DNA from: Ligula intestinalis
Taxonomy: Eukaryota > Platyhelminthes > Cestoda > Diphyllobothriidea > Diphyllobothriidae
DNA length: 64,000 nucleotides
Direction of reading: 5' to 3'
Assembly (NCBI GenBank): GCA_036362985.1
Contig: JAYGXS010000008.1
Span: forward strand, 19,691,281-19,755,280
The notes under the pieces are model-generated. The model was not told the DNA's origin. It worked only from the letters and a program-made list of their open reading frames with translations, and made no database searches. The translations under genes and the position numbers were made by a program. Of this stretch, positions 20,221 through 30,960 are shown piece after piece; the first letter of the stretch is position 1; each line of letters begins with the position of its first letter.

Positions 20221-21689
20221 CTCAACTTTCATTTTTGCATTGATATGAACAGCGAGATCATTCCTTACCCTGACCATAATGTTATCTTTAGCCTTCGCTT
20301 AACCCTAAGCATAATTTGCCTAGAAGTTAGCGACCAGCCACCTTTCTGACGGATGTTTTCTTTCCCGTGACCCTCACGTCCAGTCACTCAAAAAACTTCA
20401 AGCTGAATAATATCAAATGGTCGACGCACTAGAAAAGCCCTCCTTAAACATCAATGAATTTAACGCGAATGTATGTAGCAGGAAGTCTTGGTTAAAACTG
20501 ATTTCGTGACGACTTTAATTCCAACCCATTCTTCCGTGAACTGAATAGCATCCCTCGGTTACCCTTTAGATTTGTCTGTTTTTTACGCTTGTCTTGAATC
20601 AGGTGGCTTCGTGCTTTTGTACTTTAGATCAGAACTAGAACCTGTGCTAAGACAAGAAGCACTGTTTTATAAGGGAAGATGATCATAAGAATATAAAAAG
20701 TACACTTACAATCAAAGTCTTCAAGCTTATATAGTGCATGATAACGTCAATTTTTGCGGGAATCAGATAGGAGGCTCAAACAAATCATAAGGAAGTGAAA
20801 GAAAACACAAAGGGTGCAGTTACGCAAACAGGAGAACATATGCAGTATAATACTGTGAATGGCTTTATTGGTGATGCTAAACGGATTAATGAAAAGGTAT
20901 CGAGTCCATTGTTGTTCGAAAGTTAATAGTTATGCTACCGCTAACGAATGAAAGCAGGCAGAATTTTACCTTTTCACAAAGTGTCAGTGCAAAACAGCAA
21001 GGTCATTATTCACCGCAAAGAACGATCAGACAAAAGACGTTTAACAGGGAAGAGGAATTTCATACAAACCACAGTCGAGATGAAAACATAGGCACAAGAT
21101 TACCAGGGCAACTGGATATTGACTATGCGGTCAAATTGCTTGCATAGGTCGGCTTTTTCCAATAAGCGTAGGGGCCGTATTGATTGCGCTTAAACGAGTA
21201 CTCGGAAAGAAGTTTTGAGGTGAACAGCGTGACCGTTGTCTAGCAGATGTGAAGTAATCGTGAACATTGGCATTCTATTTTCTTGTTAAAAATGACCGTC
21301 GTTCGCTCCATGCAAATGACAGTGATTATCACTCCATGTACCTGACCCCTGACCAAGGCACGCAACATAACGTAAATTCCTCGCCCTCGCCACCCAGCAA
21401 AAGGTTCTCTACACGCCGAGCTCGCCATGCGGGTGTAGTGAAATATATTAGTTATAATCAATAGACATTTATTAACCCTGTCCAACTGTCCAATTAGCAT
21501 TACCCATGCGAATATACTAACTTGTGGAAGAGTTGTCGAAAACATATGTTTGCCAAATCGACTTTTCAAATTAAGCATGACACGGTTTGCAGAATTAAGA
21601 CAGTCCAATGATCCTACAGTGTTAAAGGAACTCAACTTATTCCTGAAGATTGTCACCAGACTTGCTGAGGCACACGTGACATAGATTGA
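20221..21689. other. Gene-free stretch
   Basis: A few scattered CCCTAA-like units occur near 20265-20310. An 138-codon minus frame (21240-21656) has no recognisable motif. The rest is AT-rich. Confidence 0.35.
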
Positions 21690-21736
21690 GAAGACGAAGT
21701 TTCGGTCACCGGAATCATCGTTTTATTTGTCTGAGC

Positions 21737-21766
21737 TTTCGAACTCTTTCGGGAGTCCATCGTCAG
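21737..21766 (-). ncRNA. Hammerhead ribozyme-like core at a PLE 3' end
   Basis: The minus strand reads CTGACGA, one base, a hairpin GGACUC-CCGAAA-GAGUUC (six pairs, one G-U), then GAAA. This is the CUGANGA / stem II / GAAA order of the hammerhead core. AATAAAAC follows about 12 nt later and supplies a possible AUA (NUH) cleavage triplet. PLE pseudo-LTRs are known to contain hammerheads. Stems I and III were not established by eye. Confidence 0.55.
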
Positions 21767-21775
21767 AGATAAAAC

Positions 21776-21995
21776 CGTCAACGAAAGCAAGCAACATTTA
21801 TAGGGGAAGAGACCAATAACCCGTCAACGAAAGCAGGCAAATGTACAGGGAAAGGTGTCAGTTAACCATTAAAACAAGCAAATGTATAGTGGGAAGTGGC
21901 CAATTAACTTTCAACGAAAGCAAGCAACATATTTGGGAGAAAATTAACCGTCAACGAAAGCAAGCAACATTTATAAGGAAGAGTTACTTATCCGT
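21776..21995 (-). repeat. Tandem repeat of about 40-47 bp, five units
   Basis: The unit core GTCAACGAAAGCAAGCAACA starts at about 21776, 21823, 21865, 21908 and 21950, with substitutions. It lies in the PLE 3' UTR. A single inverted unit (GCAAGTGGC, then TTGTTTTGACGGTTAATTGG) appears in the opposite arm at 22330-22365. Confidence 0.8.
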
Positions 21996-22281
21996 CATTG
22001 GGGCGGAGGTGGGGAGAGGTGGGAGGGAGGGAGGGACAGGACTACCAGTGCCGTGAGTCTGGAGATACCTGCACAGAGCAACAAATGAGGGCACCAGCTC
22101 GATGCATCGGTTAACTGAGTTGTCATCCGACGCCCAGGCTTCAATCAGTTCTCGGCCCGTTTTGCTGCTTGAGTGGACAATTATCTTCGCAGCTGCGAAG
22201 TTGAACTCGTGACCCGTCTCGTAGGTCGGGGCGGCCATTTGCAAAGATTCATCACCCCATCGAACAGGTGATTTGTGTTCG

Positions 22282-22480
22282 CGTATGCACGAACACAAAT
22301 CGGCAGTTCGATTGTGTGATGCCTCTTTGCAAGTGGCTTGCTTGCTTGCTTGTTTTGACGGTTAATTGGCACCTCCCCTGTACATTTTGCCTGCTTTTGT
22401 CCACGGTTTTATCTCTGACGATGGACTCCCGCAATTGTTTGAAGGCTCAGACAAGTAAAACTACGATTCCGGTGAGCAAA
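22282..22480 (+). pseudogene. PLE endonuclease fragment and 3' end, right arm of doublet
   Basis: Plus-strand RMHEHKSAVRLCDASLQVA at 22282-22340 matches the left arm translated from the other strand. The frame then runs into the repeat unit and the PLE end (CTGACGATGGACTCCCG, AAGTAAAACTACGATTCCGG). The arm is much shorter than the left one. Confidence 0.75.
22415..22444 (+). ncRNA. Degenerate hammerhead-like core
   Basis: CTGACGA and TGGACTCCCG match the left-arm core at 21737-21766, but the 3' half of the hairpin is altered and the last motif is GAAG. Spacing remains 30 nt. Confidence 0.35.
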
Positions 22481-22543
22481 ACTATATCCTCTCAACCTAT
22501 GCACATACCTGAGAAGTGAACCTTTGCTTCAGTTCGTGCAAAC

Positions 22544-22813
22544 GTGACAGCCAAATTCCAATCAGAATGTATGGACATTGATGAATATCCAAGGCATCAC
22601 ATCAAAACGTTACAAAGAACCCATTTTGCCGTTTCGTTGGCCACGCTAAAACGACATGCGGAAAGGTACCTTCAGATGGTTAATGCTGGAATGCTGGAAC
22701 TCCAGCGGAACCTTGGTCAGAAGGCAGTGGTCTTTGACTGTCTTCAAATCTCGACAGAGTGCAAGAAATCAGAAACAAAAGAATTAAGGTCAAGTAGACC
22801 AAAAAACTTCTAA
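22544..22813 (+). other. Unassigned ORF of 89 codons
   Basis: A polar frame with a plausible helical stretch (ATLKRHAERYLQMVNAGMLE) lies between two PLE doublets. I do not recognise a family. It could be an exon or chance. Confidence 0.15.
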
Positions 22814-22886
22814 GTGCCCAACTAATAAAAGGGCCAAACACCCTCCAAAACAATCCGGAGCACTTCATTCATAATTATCCTCCGAA

Positions 22887-24644
22887 GAAGAAGATGCGAT
22901 CACTGGAACAAGGACTTTATTTTCCTGACGTTTCGGATTCCGTCGGGAAACCTTAGTCAAAGGTAATCGTAAACAGATCTGAGACATAAGCAGATAAGGG
23001 GTGATACAAGCACAGATTGCACGGTATTTATAGTTCACAGCGGTCACCCGCATGCGTACGATAATTGTCCGTTCCTGTAGCCACCACTGGAGGTCTTAAT
23101 TGGTCCGGTGATTGCTCATTAATTGCAAATGCGTTCTTGTACGCGTCGGATGCAGGTTTGATAATGGCTCGACAATTAGGCCCGCTGTCATCAGAGTTGC
23201 GCTCAGTCCTTCCCACGTGACTGATTTTTTTGCTCAGGAAATGTCTCAGTACACCGTATGGAAACGCCAAATCGTTGCGCTTGTTGATGGACTGGGGGCC
23301 TGAGAACTATGACTCGAGCAGCTCGCGGCTCACGCGGTTGTCCCTGCTTGCGAGGATTTCGGGCTCGCCAAACTTGCAAATATGGTTGGGTCCCGTTGAG
23401 TGAGCTGCAACCTGGGAGTTGGCGTCTTTCTTCCTCACCGCCGCTGCATGCTCAGCCATTCGCGTCCGGAGTAATCTCCCAGTTTCTCCGACGTAGTTGC
23501 TTTGTCCACAACTACACCAGATCCGATAAACGACTCCAGCCGTTTCCTGCCGTGGCAATGGGTCTTTCGGCCTCATGACCCGGCGCCTGCTGGTTGCTTC
23601 CGGCCTGTGTGCAACTCCAAATCCAAGTGGGGTTGAGTAGACGGCTGACCGCTTCCGATACATTCTTCACGTACGGAAGAGCTCGCCAAATGTTTGGACC
23701 AGCTGGACGTGGCTTCGTCTCTCGTTTGCGAATGCACTGGTTGACAAATTGTGCGGGTATCCATTCGCTCTCAATACGCGTCGAACATAATGTAATTCAG
23801 CAATTTCGTCTTTCACTTCCCTACAATGCGTCTCGACGCGCCGGTAAAGCGCTCTTACGCAGCTGCGTTTGTGACCGATTGGATGGTTGCTGTTGAAGAT
23901 CAGTACTTGCACAGTGTTGGTTGCTTTTCTGAACCCTTTAGTTTTAAGGCCAACATCGTCTTTGTGGCAAACGCGGACATCCAGGAAGGCCAGCTGGTTG
24001 TTTTCTTCTTCCTCCATCGTAAATTGAATGTCCGGGAAGCCGACGTTTAGACGTTCTTTGAACGTCAGAACCTTATCCCGCTCAATAACGACAAAGGTGT
24101 CGTCCACATATCGAGCCCAGAGTTTCGGTCTGTGGTGTCGGAAAGCCAGCCACTCCAGCCGTTGCAGGACCGCCTCTGCTATGAGTCTGGAAATAGGCGA
24201 ACCCGTAGGCGTGCCCTTCACCTGCTCGTTGATAGTTCCGTTGAAGGTAAAGTACGTCTTCAGGCAGAACTTTAGGAGCTGGAGGATTTTAGCTTGCCCG
24301 AGGCGATTTTCCGTTGCATCGTTTTTCTCTCGAAGGAGTAGTTGGATAGTCTCGACGGCCAGGTCCTGTAGAATAGAAGTAAAAAGGGACGTGACATCAA
24401 AGGAAACCATGATATCATTCGACTGGAGATTTACCCCTTTAAGTTTCTCTAAGAATTGTGCTGACGACCTGACTATCGTGTCTGAATCAGCGGTCAAGAA
24501 TTTGAGCCGTCGAAACAGGCACTTTGCTAGTCCGTAGGTTGGAGTTCCTCTGAGGGATACGATTGGCCGGAGGGGTGCGCCCTCTTTGTGCACCTTGGAG
24601 AGACCACAGAAAAGGGCCAGGGCCATTTCTTCCGCTGTTGGCAA
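22887..24644 (-). pseudogene. PLE fragment: most of RT, linker, GIY-YIG endonuclease, 3' end
   Basis: The longest PLE frame in the window. On the minus strand it shows ALFCGLSKVHKEGAPLRPIV, IMVSFDVTSLFTSILQDL, VKGTPTGSPISRLIAEAVL and the intact WARYVDDTFVVIERDKV (about 24100). PDIQFTMEEEENNQLAFLDV and HPIGHKRSCVRALYRRVE follow. Two compensating frameshifts between about 23690 and 23640 shift the YVKNVSEAVSRLL region. The endonuclease (frame 23307-23663) has VVYRIWCSCGQSNYVGETGR, LLRTRMAEHAAAV and VSRELLES. The 3' end at 22887 carries GAAGAAGAAGATGCGATCAC (plus view). The N-terminal RT is missing at the junction near 24645. Confidence 0.92.
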
Positions 24645-24762
24645 TGGAGAAATCAGGTGCAATATCACCAATTGATCGACGCATGGCGAGAGCGCAAGAA
24701 ACGGCCCTGGCCCGCTTCTATGGTCTCCCCAAGGTGCACAAAGAGGGCGCACCCCTGGTTTG
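24645..24762 (+). pseudogene. PLE RT fragment in opposite orientation
   Basis: Plus-strand coding AISPIDRRMARAQETALARF and then YGLPKVHKEGAPL is the same RT segment as the start of the neighbouring minus-strand copy. The two make an inverted repeat (about 24573-24640 and 24683-24760). The plus copy stops abruptly after GAPL, so it is truncated at both ends. Confidence 0.85.
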
Positions 24763-25023
24763 ATAAATGCTTAACGGTTCGAGAGGCCATTTTCTCTTAC
24801 TTAAACGCAGCGTATTTACATTCGCCTTTAAACGTGGATTCATACGCACGATTTGCGGTGGCCTGCTTTGGAAAAGCATCATTGGCTCGTTTAGACTTTG
24901 GAAGGTGAATTCAGGTTCACTGTACGTCCTTTTTGTGGGACAGTCGAGCCGTCGCTTAATTGCGTTTCTGATATTCTTGTTTTACTGAGTGTAAGGATAC
25001 CACATAGGTCTGATTGAGGATAA
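24763..25023. other. Spacer between PLE fragments
   Basis: Two overlapping plus frames continue across the PLE border without recognisable content. Confidence 0.3.
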
Positions 25024-25545
25024 GCAGAAGATTCGATCGCTCTGACAACACTTTTATTCGCCTGGCGTTTCGATATCCCTCACGGATGCTTCATCAAACA
25101 CATCAGCAGAAAACAGTAGCAGAAATGGGTGCTACATTAACAGGAATTTGCAGCATTTATATGACAGAGTTATTACTGCATACTTATGACAGTTAACGAA
25201 TATTTGCCTCTTGTGCATTACTTACTTGCTGACTGGCATGTGGGCCGTAACCTGTTGAATTTGCATCACACGTGGTGGAATTGGGCATGCTGATTTCTCG
25301 ATCAAATTGTTCCCGGTGTTGGTGTAAGTCGTCGCGGTGGCCTGTGCGTTTCTCAAATGGTGACTTGCTTTATCCAAATTGAGCCTCAACACTGAATATA
25401 GATTGGGCAAGCCGTTGCACCTGTTGTTGGGCCTGTGAGCCATGACTCAAGTAATTCTCGGCTCACGGGATTTTCAACCCTCCCGGGAATTTCAGCCTTG
25501 GCCTTTTTGAAACTAAGAGCTCTTAGTGCAGGAAATATCCCTCCC
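25024..25545 (-). pseudogene. PLE 3' fragment
   Basis: The minus strand contains FKKAKAEIPGRVENPVSREL and LESWLTGPTTGATA, the last part of a PLE endonuclease. It continues with degraded coding (NLYSVLRLNLD) and a 3' UTR ending at a hammerhead-like core and a CGATCGAATCTTCTGC terminus. Everything upstream of the endonuclease C-terminus is absent. Confidence 0.8.
25068..25097 (-). ncRNA. Hammerhead ribozyme-like core at a PLE 3' end
   Basis: The minus strand reads TTGATGA, 19 nt able to form GCAUCC-GUGAG-GGAUAUC with an irregularity, then GAAA followed by CGCCAGGCGAATAAAAG. The first core base is U instead of C. CGC-CAG-GCG right after GAAA could form a minimal stem III. Confidence 0.5.
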
Positions 25546-26024
25546 TCTTTGACAAGTAATATTATATTCACACAAAACTGTTAAAGTAGTGCCCTTTTCA
25601 TCTATCTGCGGGAAACCCACCACACAACCCAATGGTTGATTTTAAGACATTTTTGCATCATATGACTCCCTAGACATCGACAGTAGTGTACACTAGGACA
25701 GAAAACATCAAGTAAACAACTAACATTCCTTTCTTTCTCGTTGTCATAGTATTGCTTCCAACAACGTATTTGTCATGCTTATAAGACGCCCTAACTTCAC
25801 AGGACAACGACAAGACTCGCATAAACGGGCGATGACGCATTAAGGCGTATGCACGGATACGAAAGAAAAAAAAGCAGTTAGCTTAACCTAGCTGCCTACA
25901 TTTGCCAGTACTAGTCTCGAAGTAACGTGTCTACTCGTGGGCTCAAAGAGGCAATGGCCAAAAGAAAAATTCAAACCATGGGCCATCGAAGCGGTCCAAA
26001 AGTTGTTGAAATTTAGAAAGAAAA
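25546..26024. other. Gene-free stretch
   Basis: No recognisable coding or repeat signal. Confidence 0.35.
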
Positions 26025-26190
26025 GATAAGATGGCTAGAGCAAGTCGCCTATTGGCCTTAAGTTTCGGATTCTTTCTCGATGCCATAGTCGGGGACATTT
26101 TCGTATGACAACTGCATCTGATGATGGGCTAGAATGAGAATCCGAAACGTCAAGCTTAAAAACCTTTTTCAACGAACGCATCTTCTCTAT
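26025..26190. repeat. Paired PLE ends in inverted orientation
   Basis: TTAAGTTTCGGATTCTTTC (about 26058) and GAATCCGAAACGTCAAGCTT (about 26138) are inverted relatives. The outer ends AAGATAAGATGG and CGCATCTTCT are PLE-end-like. There is no coding left, so this is a minimal end-to-end remnant. Confidence 0.65.
26118..26147 (+). ncRNA. Hammerhead ribozyme-like core
   Basis: CTGATGA, 19 nt, GAAAC with the standard 30-nt span. The intervening sequence pairs weakly (GG with CC only), so the fold is probably eroded although the core motifs are exact. Confidence 0.4.
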
Positions 26191-26254
26191 TGGAATTTCT
26201 CTCCGGAACTGCCCTGTTCCAGTCTAAAAAAATCAAACATTTTTTCCAGTTAAA

Positions 26255-26800
26255 AATTTAAATCAAGCGAAAACAGCAGAATTTATTCGTACAAATACAT
26301 TTCTGGAGAGCTTGTAATCTGCTTCCTCTCTTTGCATGAAAAAGACAACAATTGGAGAACACAGCAGTTTGAATTTTGAAAAGCCTGTTTACTAGGCAAA
26401 CATATTTTTGGCAATTCTTCGTCAGGCCCTCATCTTTGCAAAACAATAAAAGTTTGAATGAGTAGAAAAATCAGTGACTGTCTGAGGTGGGCGCCGATTG
26501 GCCACTGCGGACTATGTCAGTCTGCGAAAGTACGCGAGATCGACGTTTTGGGTTAGCGACTGCCACTAGTGATTGGGGGCGATATGCTTTTGTCATCTGG
26601 CGTCGGCGTCGGTCACGGAAGGGTCAGAGATTGTATAATAATTTTCTGACAGCGCAGCACTGGATTCATTAGGCGTATGGCCGCTGCTCCTAATCTTAGG
26701 AAGGGAGAGTTCGTGAAGGGCACTCGCAAGTTCACCGCAGGGAAAGCGTTATTGATCGCAGCCTTAAAGCGTCGTTCTACTATAGTTGCTTATCCCTGGA
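26255..26800 (-). pseudogene. PLE endonuclease C-terminal fragment and 3' end
   Basis: The minus strand reads FLRLGAAAIRLMNPVLRCQK and IIIQSLTLP then a stop, aligning with LLRFAEAAAIRRGKPELCKQ of the 44-kb copy. The 3' UTR (CGACTGCC / GCCGATTGGCCACTGCGG in plus view, 26490-26570) matches the left arm of the 12.3-kb doublet. The N-terminal endonuclease is missing. Confidence 0.75.
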
Positions 26801-27204
26801 CAAGATTTCACTTGATATTTAAAGGAACAAAAATGTAAACGTTGGTGTATTATCCCGTCAAGGTTTTCTTTCGGAATACTCTTCGCAGGATTGGTCTAGC
26901 ATATAAAACGAAATCTAATCCAGGACTTACCAGCTATAGTAAAACGGATCTGGTCTCCTTAAACTGTAGAAACAGAACTCCAACAGATGCAGAACACGCT
27001 TCTTGAAAATCGATTACAAGAAAGGTTCAGCCTCAAAAATATTGACGAACGCACTAGGAAGCCTGTCACCTTGGCCACGGAATAGAAAGATGTATTCATA
27101 AAACTGCCTTTCTCATCCGCATGATGACCACTAGGAACTATGAATATCATGCAGCCTGTGCAGATCTCCACCCCATCTGCGCATGACCATGACCATGTTA
27201 TCAT
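26801..27204. other. Spacer
   Basis: A short minus frame (26959-27204) borders a PLE end. The translated text is cysteine-rich but unrecognised. Confidence 0.3.
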
Positions 27205-27291
27205 TACCTATGATTAAGGATTCCCGAGGGAATCCTAAAAGTCAGGCAAATAAAACTTTTGTTACAGTGATCGCATCTTCTTATTCTGAGA
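27205..27291 (+). repeat. Solo PLE 3' end
   Basis: GGATTCCCGAGGGAATCC, AAAAGTCAGGCAAATAAAAC and GTGATCGCATCTTCTTATTC match the plus-strand ends at 15824-15890 and 56888-56972. No coding part of that subfamily precedes it here. Confidence 0.8.
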
Positions 27292-27299
27292 AAAAGCCA

Positions 27300-28310
27300 G
27301 TTTGCCTAATAAACTGAGTTGTTAAATTAACCATGGGAATATTTACAGAATTTTGAAATTTCACAGAATCAAGTATAAAACGGCTATTTTTAACGCGGCA
27401 AATGGTCAATAATAATGTCACCTTTAAACTTGGGAAGGAAAAGGAGGGACGCGAGTTAGCAAAAATTAGAGGTTGATCTATTGTAGGCCTGCACTTGCTA
27501 GAGCTATTTGCGGTTAATCTCACAGTCAAACTGCTTACAAAGGTCGGGTTCCTCACGCTGTATACAAGCTGATTCCATGTAGCGCAAAGTCCGATTTGTG
27601 TCTCGTCAAACAAGAACTCGGAATGATGTGTTGAGGTCAATAGAGTGACCACCGTCTAGCAAGTGCTATATAATAGAAGACCGTGGCTATTTGGTTTCTT
27701 TTTTATAAAGCCAATTAGGCAAATGTTCTGCGGCCCTGGTCGTCAATTGCCTCTGCGTACGGCCAATATACTTGCATCCGCAAATGCATGTGATTTCATA
27801 GACGCAGTTTGGGGGTGGCGTTCAGAGACAAGGCATCCTTTGTCCGGTTAAGTGGGAGGTTTTCAGTTTGAGTGAGAAACATTTGTTTAGCTGTAGTGTA
27901 CGTCCTCTCTTAGATGCAACGTAACCGTCGTGTATTTGTATTTGAGATATTACGACCCTTAAAGGGTAAAAAATATATAAAACTGGCCTTGTCGGAAGCA
28001 GCAGTTCCGTAGATTTCGAACATAGAGGCTTGCTGCATTTTTGGAGAGAACCTCAGGGAAAGCCACGTTTAAGTAGGACTCTTTTTTTGCAGGCAACCTC
28101 TGCAGGTAGATTCTCATTGGAGAAAATATTATTAGAGGTCTGAAAAAGTGTGAGTACCAGATTTCATTTCCACTGTGCTGGCACGAAGCTGGTAGAATGT
28201 AGGTATTAGCCTTTCCAGGCAGTCTTGTGAAAGACGGTGTGCCCTTTTTGAACAGGAAAACGACTACTTTGTTCTCCTCCATCTCTATCGTTTGCTTGAA
28301 CTCTATTCAA
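27300..28310 (-). pseudogene. Degraded PLE: RT C-terminal region and GIY-YIG endonuclease
   Basis: On the minus strand the endonuclease shows CVYEITCICGCKYIGRTQRQ and LTTRAAEHLPNWL (about 27810-27690), with later stops. Upstream, the frame 27959-28282 starts near EMEENKVVVFLF and may be the degraded linker after the RT (GTPSFTRLPGKANT resembles the usual GxFxTxVYRKxTNT). The RT active site is not present. It belongs to the same subfamily as the copies at 12.5, 26.3, 38.6 and 44.0 kb. Confidence 0.7.
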
Positions 28311-30240
28311 GTCTATCTAAAAATTGCTGCGATGTAGTCCACCTTCAAACTGGACAGTTCTTTCTTTTTAAATGAAACCTACTAGGAAATGAGAGAAAGC
28401 CAGAGTGTAAATGTTCCTAACATGAAAGAGATCAAGAACTATCGGAAAAGCAGTCAGTTGGCAACTCTTTGATTCTGTTTTATCAATGCCAGTAGAAAGC
28501 ATCGACATTCATTTCCAAGCCTCCGAAAGTTTCCAGTTACATTTAAATTATCCATTTCAGAATTCCGTGTACATATTTTAATACCAAACCATTTACCATA
28601 AGGATGGCACAGGTGCGACATAAAAGCCCAGACAGAGTTGGAAGAACGTTTTTGCAGTCCCCATGGTTGTTTTACCTCGTCTCAGATACAATTTCTATTG
28701 TTCGACAGTCTAAAGATGAGTCAAAATAGCCATCACAATCATCACTGTCCTTGTTGTCTTTCTTTGGGCGAAAAAGAGGGATGTGGTAACATTTTCCGAT
28801 TCACTTTTGCACTTGGGTAAGACACTGTCAAGGTTGAAATGCCAGGTAGTGAGAAATGCGATTATAATCTAAGCCCGCAATCAATTTGTTCAAAGTTTAT
28901 GGGACATGAACTGAGTAAACGGAGACCAAGGTGCATTTTTCGTGGTTAGTAGTAGTCGTTATATAACCATAACCAGCGTACGTAGCTTATCATCTCTGCT
29001 GTTTTCAGTACTTGTTGATCTTTGCGGACACTTGCATTTTTAATGGATCTGAAAAATGTATGCAAAGCCATAGTTTCAGCTCCGCGTTCATTAGCATTTT
29101 AGCATATAAGCAATCCTACTATGAGAAAATGTTTATCATTTGAACTCATATATCAAGTCGTCTAAGCGATAAAACTGTTTATGGTGAACTGGACATCTTT
29201 AAGCCTTCTTAGACTTTTTCGCAAAAACATTGATGCCTAAAGAAAAGGCGATCAGAAGTGGTAGGGCTGAGTAGGGAGATAAGAGTCCGCGAAAATTTTA
29301 CTGCTTTACTTTAAAAAAATCTTAGAATCAAGAGGCTATCATCCTCTTTCACTTTGCCTGACGTATGTTTTTTCATAATTTTCCTGCATGGAGAAATTTG
29401 AAGATAAAAATGCTAACTTAATGAAGCAAAAGGTCCAGTTTGTTTCATCGCGGACCTGTGGACAAATAGAAAGTAAAAAATGATTTGGTTTTCAGAAAAG
29501 ATCGTAGTTTATGACATTAAAACCAAGCCCCACGTATACTGGTCCGATTTTAGAATACCTACTCTAAGATAAGTGCTGAATATTTCAATGCCAACACGGG
29601 GTTCTCTTCATCTGAGGACAAAATGCACACTTGTTGCTGAACAAGCTTCAATCATTTTATTTGGGAAAATATTATTTTATTGTGATGGTTCCTGAGCGAT
29701 ATTATATTTCAAATATTTTTCTGTCCGAAATTAACTTGAAGTACCCTTAATGCTTGAGCAAAAGACAAGTATTTTGTTTATAAATTACAGGGATGCTTTT
29801 CAAAAGATAACAAGCTATTGTCATCTAATGCTATGCACTACCTGCGTGTTTCAATTTTTCCAGCCCATGCTCCAGGTTGTTAAAGTCACTCCTGTTAATA
29901 GAGCATATTGAATCCCTTGTGTAACACGGTAAATAAACAAATGTGTAAGCCATTGCTCCTAGGGTGAGTTGGCAATCCACCCAGGATTTCCTAAAGAATC
30001 AAACTAAAACGCATGGTTGAGATCTTGCTGCAGGCTCGCTGTATTCGAGCATAGAGTTCCTATTTCCATCGAATTCACCAAAAAGTTGACGACCAAGCCA
30101 AATTAGAGTGACAAAGATACCCATTAGAGTATTCGGAAGACTACTTTGGCGAGCGTACATAGACTTTCGATAAAATCTCGTCAGGCGAGTACATTAATAT
30201 GGAAAGGGGGTACAAGTTCAACGAATTGTCAATAATTTTC
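28311..30240. other. AT-rich gene-free stretch
   Basis: Only one short frame (28638-28820) with unremarkable translation. No repeat partner was recognised. Confidence 0.4.
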
Positions 30241-30750
30241 GGCCTTTTTCACAAACGAGTCATCGGATTCGAGGAAACGGGTCGATAAGAGAAGGGTGGT
30301 TACGCGGGGAGGCTTTGTGTAGCCACTCTAGGAGAAGGCGAGGGGAGGGAGGAACCGGAGACAATACCAGTGCGACGAGTGCTGCCGCTATGTGACTTAG
30401 TACCTGGCCAGATGCGGAGCTTGTACAAAGTTCTTTGGCGCACACAACGCCGACTTCATCAACCTGATAGTGGTCGCTTCTACTAGGGGGCGCTGAACCA
30501 TGGACTTTGGATAATTTGGTGGGAACATGTAGATCAGTCAAAAGGCTTCGTTAGGGTCCACGCGATGTCCGGAATCAAGAATGTGCGCCAGAATAGCGCT
30601 GTTTATTGTACTGACTTACGTTTTTCTCAGCGATACCCGAAGTTGTACCTTTATTCTTTTGAATAGACGCTGACACGTGTGACCAACATAACCTGCTCCA
30701 CAGGAGCAAGTAAAGGAGTAGATGCACATGGAGGTGGTCTGAGTTGGTAA
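30241..30750 (-). pseudogene. PLE endonuclease fragment, left arm
   Basis: On the minus strand SMCIYSFTCSCGAGYVGHTC and QRLFKRIKVQL give the GIY-YIG core (Y of GIY and YVG retained), followed by a stop and ILDSGHRVDPNEAF. The rest (to about 30241) is a degraded C-terminus and 3' UTR. The usual EH after the GIY-YIG core is not conserved. Confidence 0.7.
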
Positions 30751-30960
30751 CCTTTACTTACCTTCTCCATGAGAATAAATCCCGAACACTGGCTGCTGAG
30801 AAGGTTAGTTTTACTACTTGGTCAAGGTGCATTTGCAGCAGCTCACTTGCCACGTCACATGCCATGCCGCGTAACCATCTTTCTCCTATCAATCCCTCGC
30901 CTGATTCCCACGACTCCCTCGTAAGGAAACACGAACACAATAGACCGCTTGCTTAACTTC
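30751..30960 (+). repeat. Inverted partner of the PLE 3' region
   Basis: The plus strand reads CCGCGTAACCATCTTTCTCC and GATTCCCACGACTCCCTCG, inverted relatives of the left arm at 30241-30320 (CCGCGTAACCACCCTTCTC in minus view). This indicates another head-to-head pair with little coding in the right arm. Confidence 0.6.

Larger units (their letters stand above)
21690..22281 (-). pseudogene. PLE endonuclease C-terminus and 3' end, left arm of doublet
   Basis: The minus-strand frame contains IREHKSPVRWGDESLQMAA, FNFAAAKIIVHSSSKTGREL and IEAWASDDNSVNRCIEL, the C-terminal half of a PLE GIY-YIG endonuclease. The catalytic half is missing because coding stops at the head-to-head junction near 22283. 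The 3' UTR contains five copies of a roughly 45-bp unit (21776-21995) and ends with a hammerhead-like core and a GGAATCATCG/CTTCGTCTTC-like terminus. Confidence 0.8.

Noticed and set aside
21776..21995. CRISPR array
   Set aside because: The units are adjacent imperfect tandem repeats without unique spacers of constant length, inside a eukaryotic retroelement 3' UTR.
24028..24537. 169-codon plus-strand ORF
   Set aside because: It is the antisense shadow of the PLE RT on the minus strand (it reads the complement of the YVDD region).
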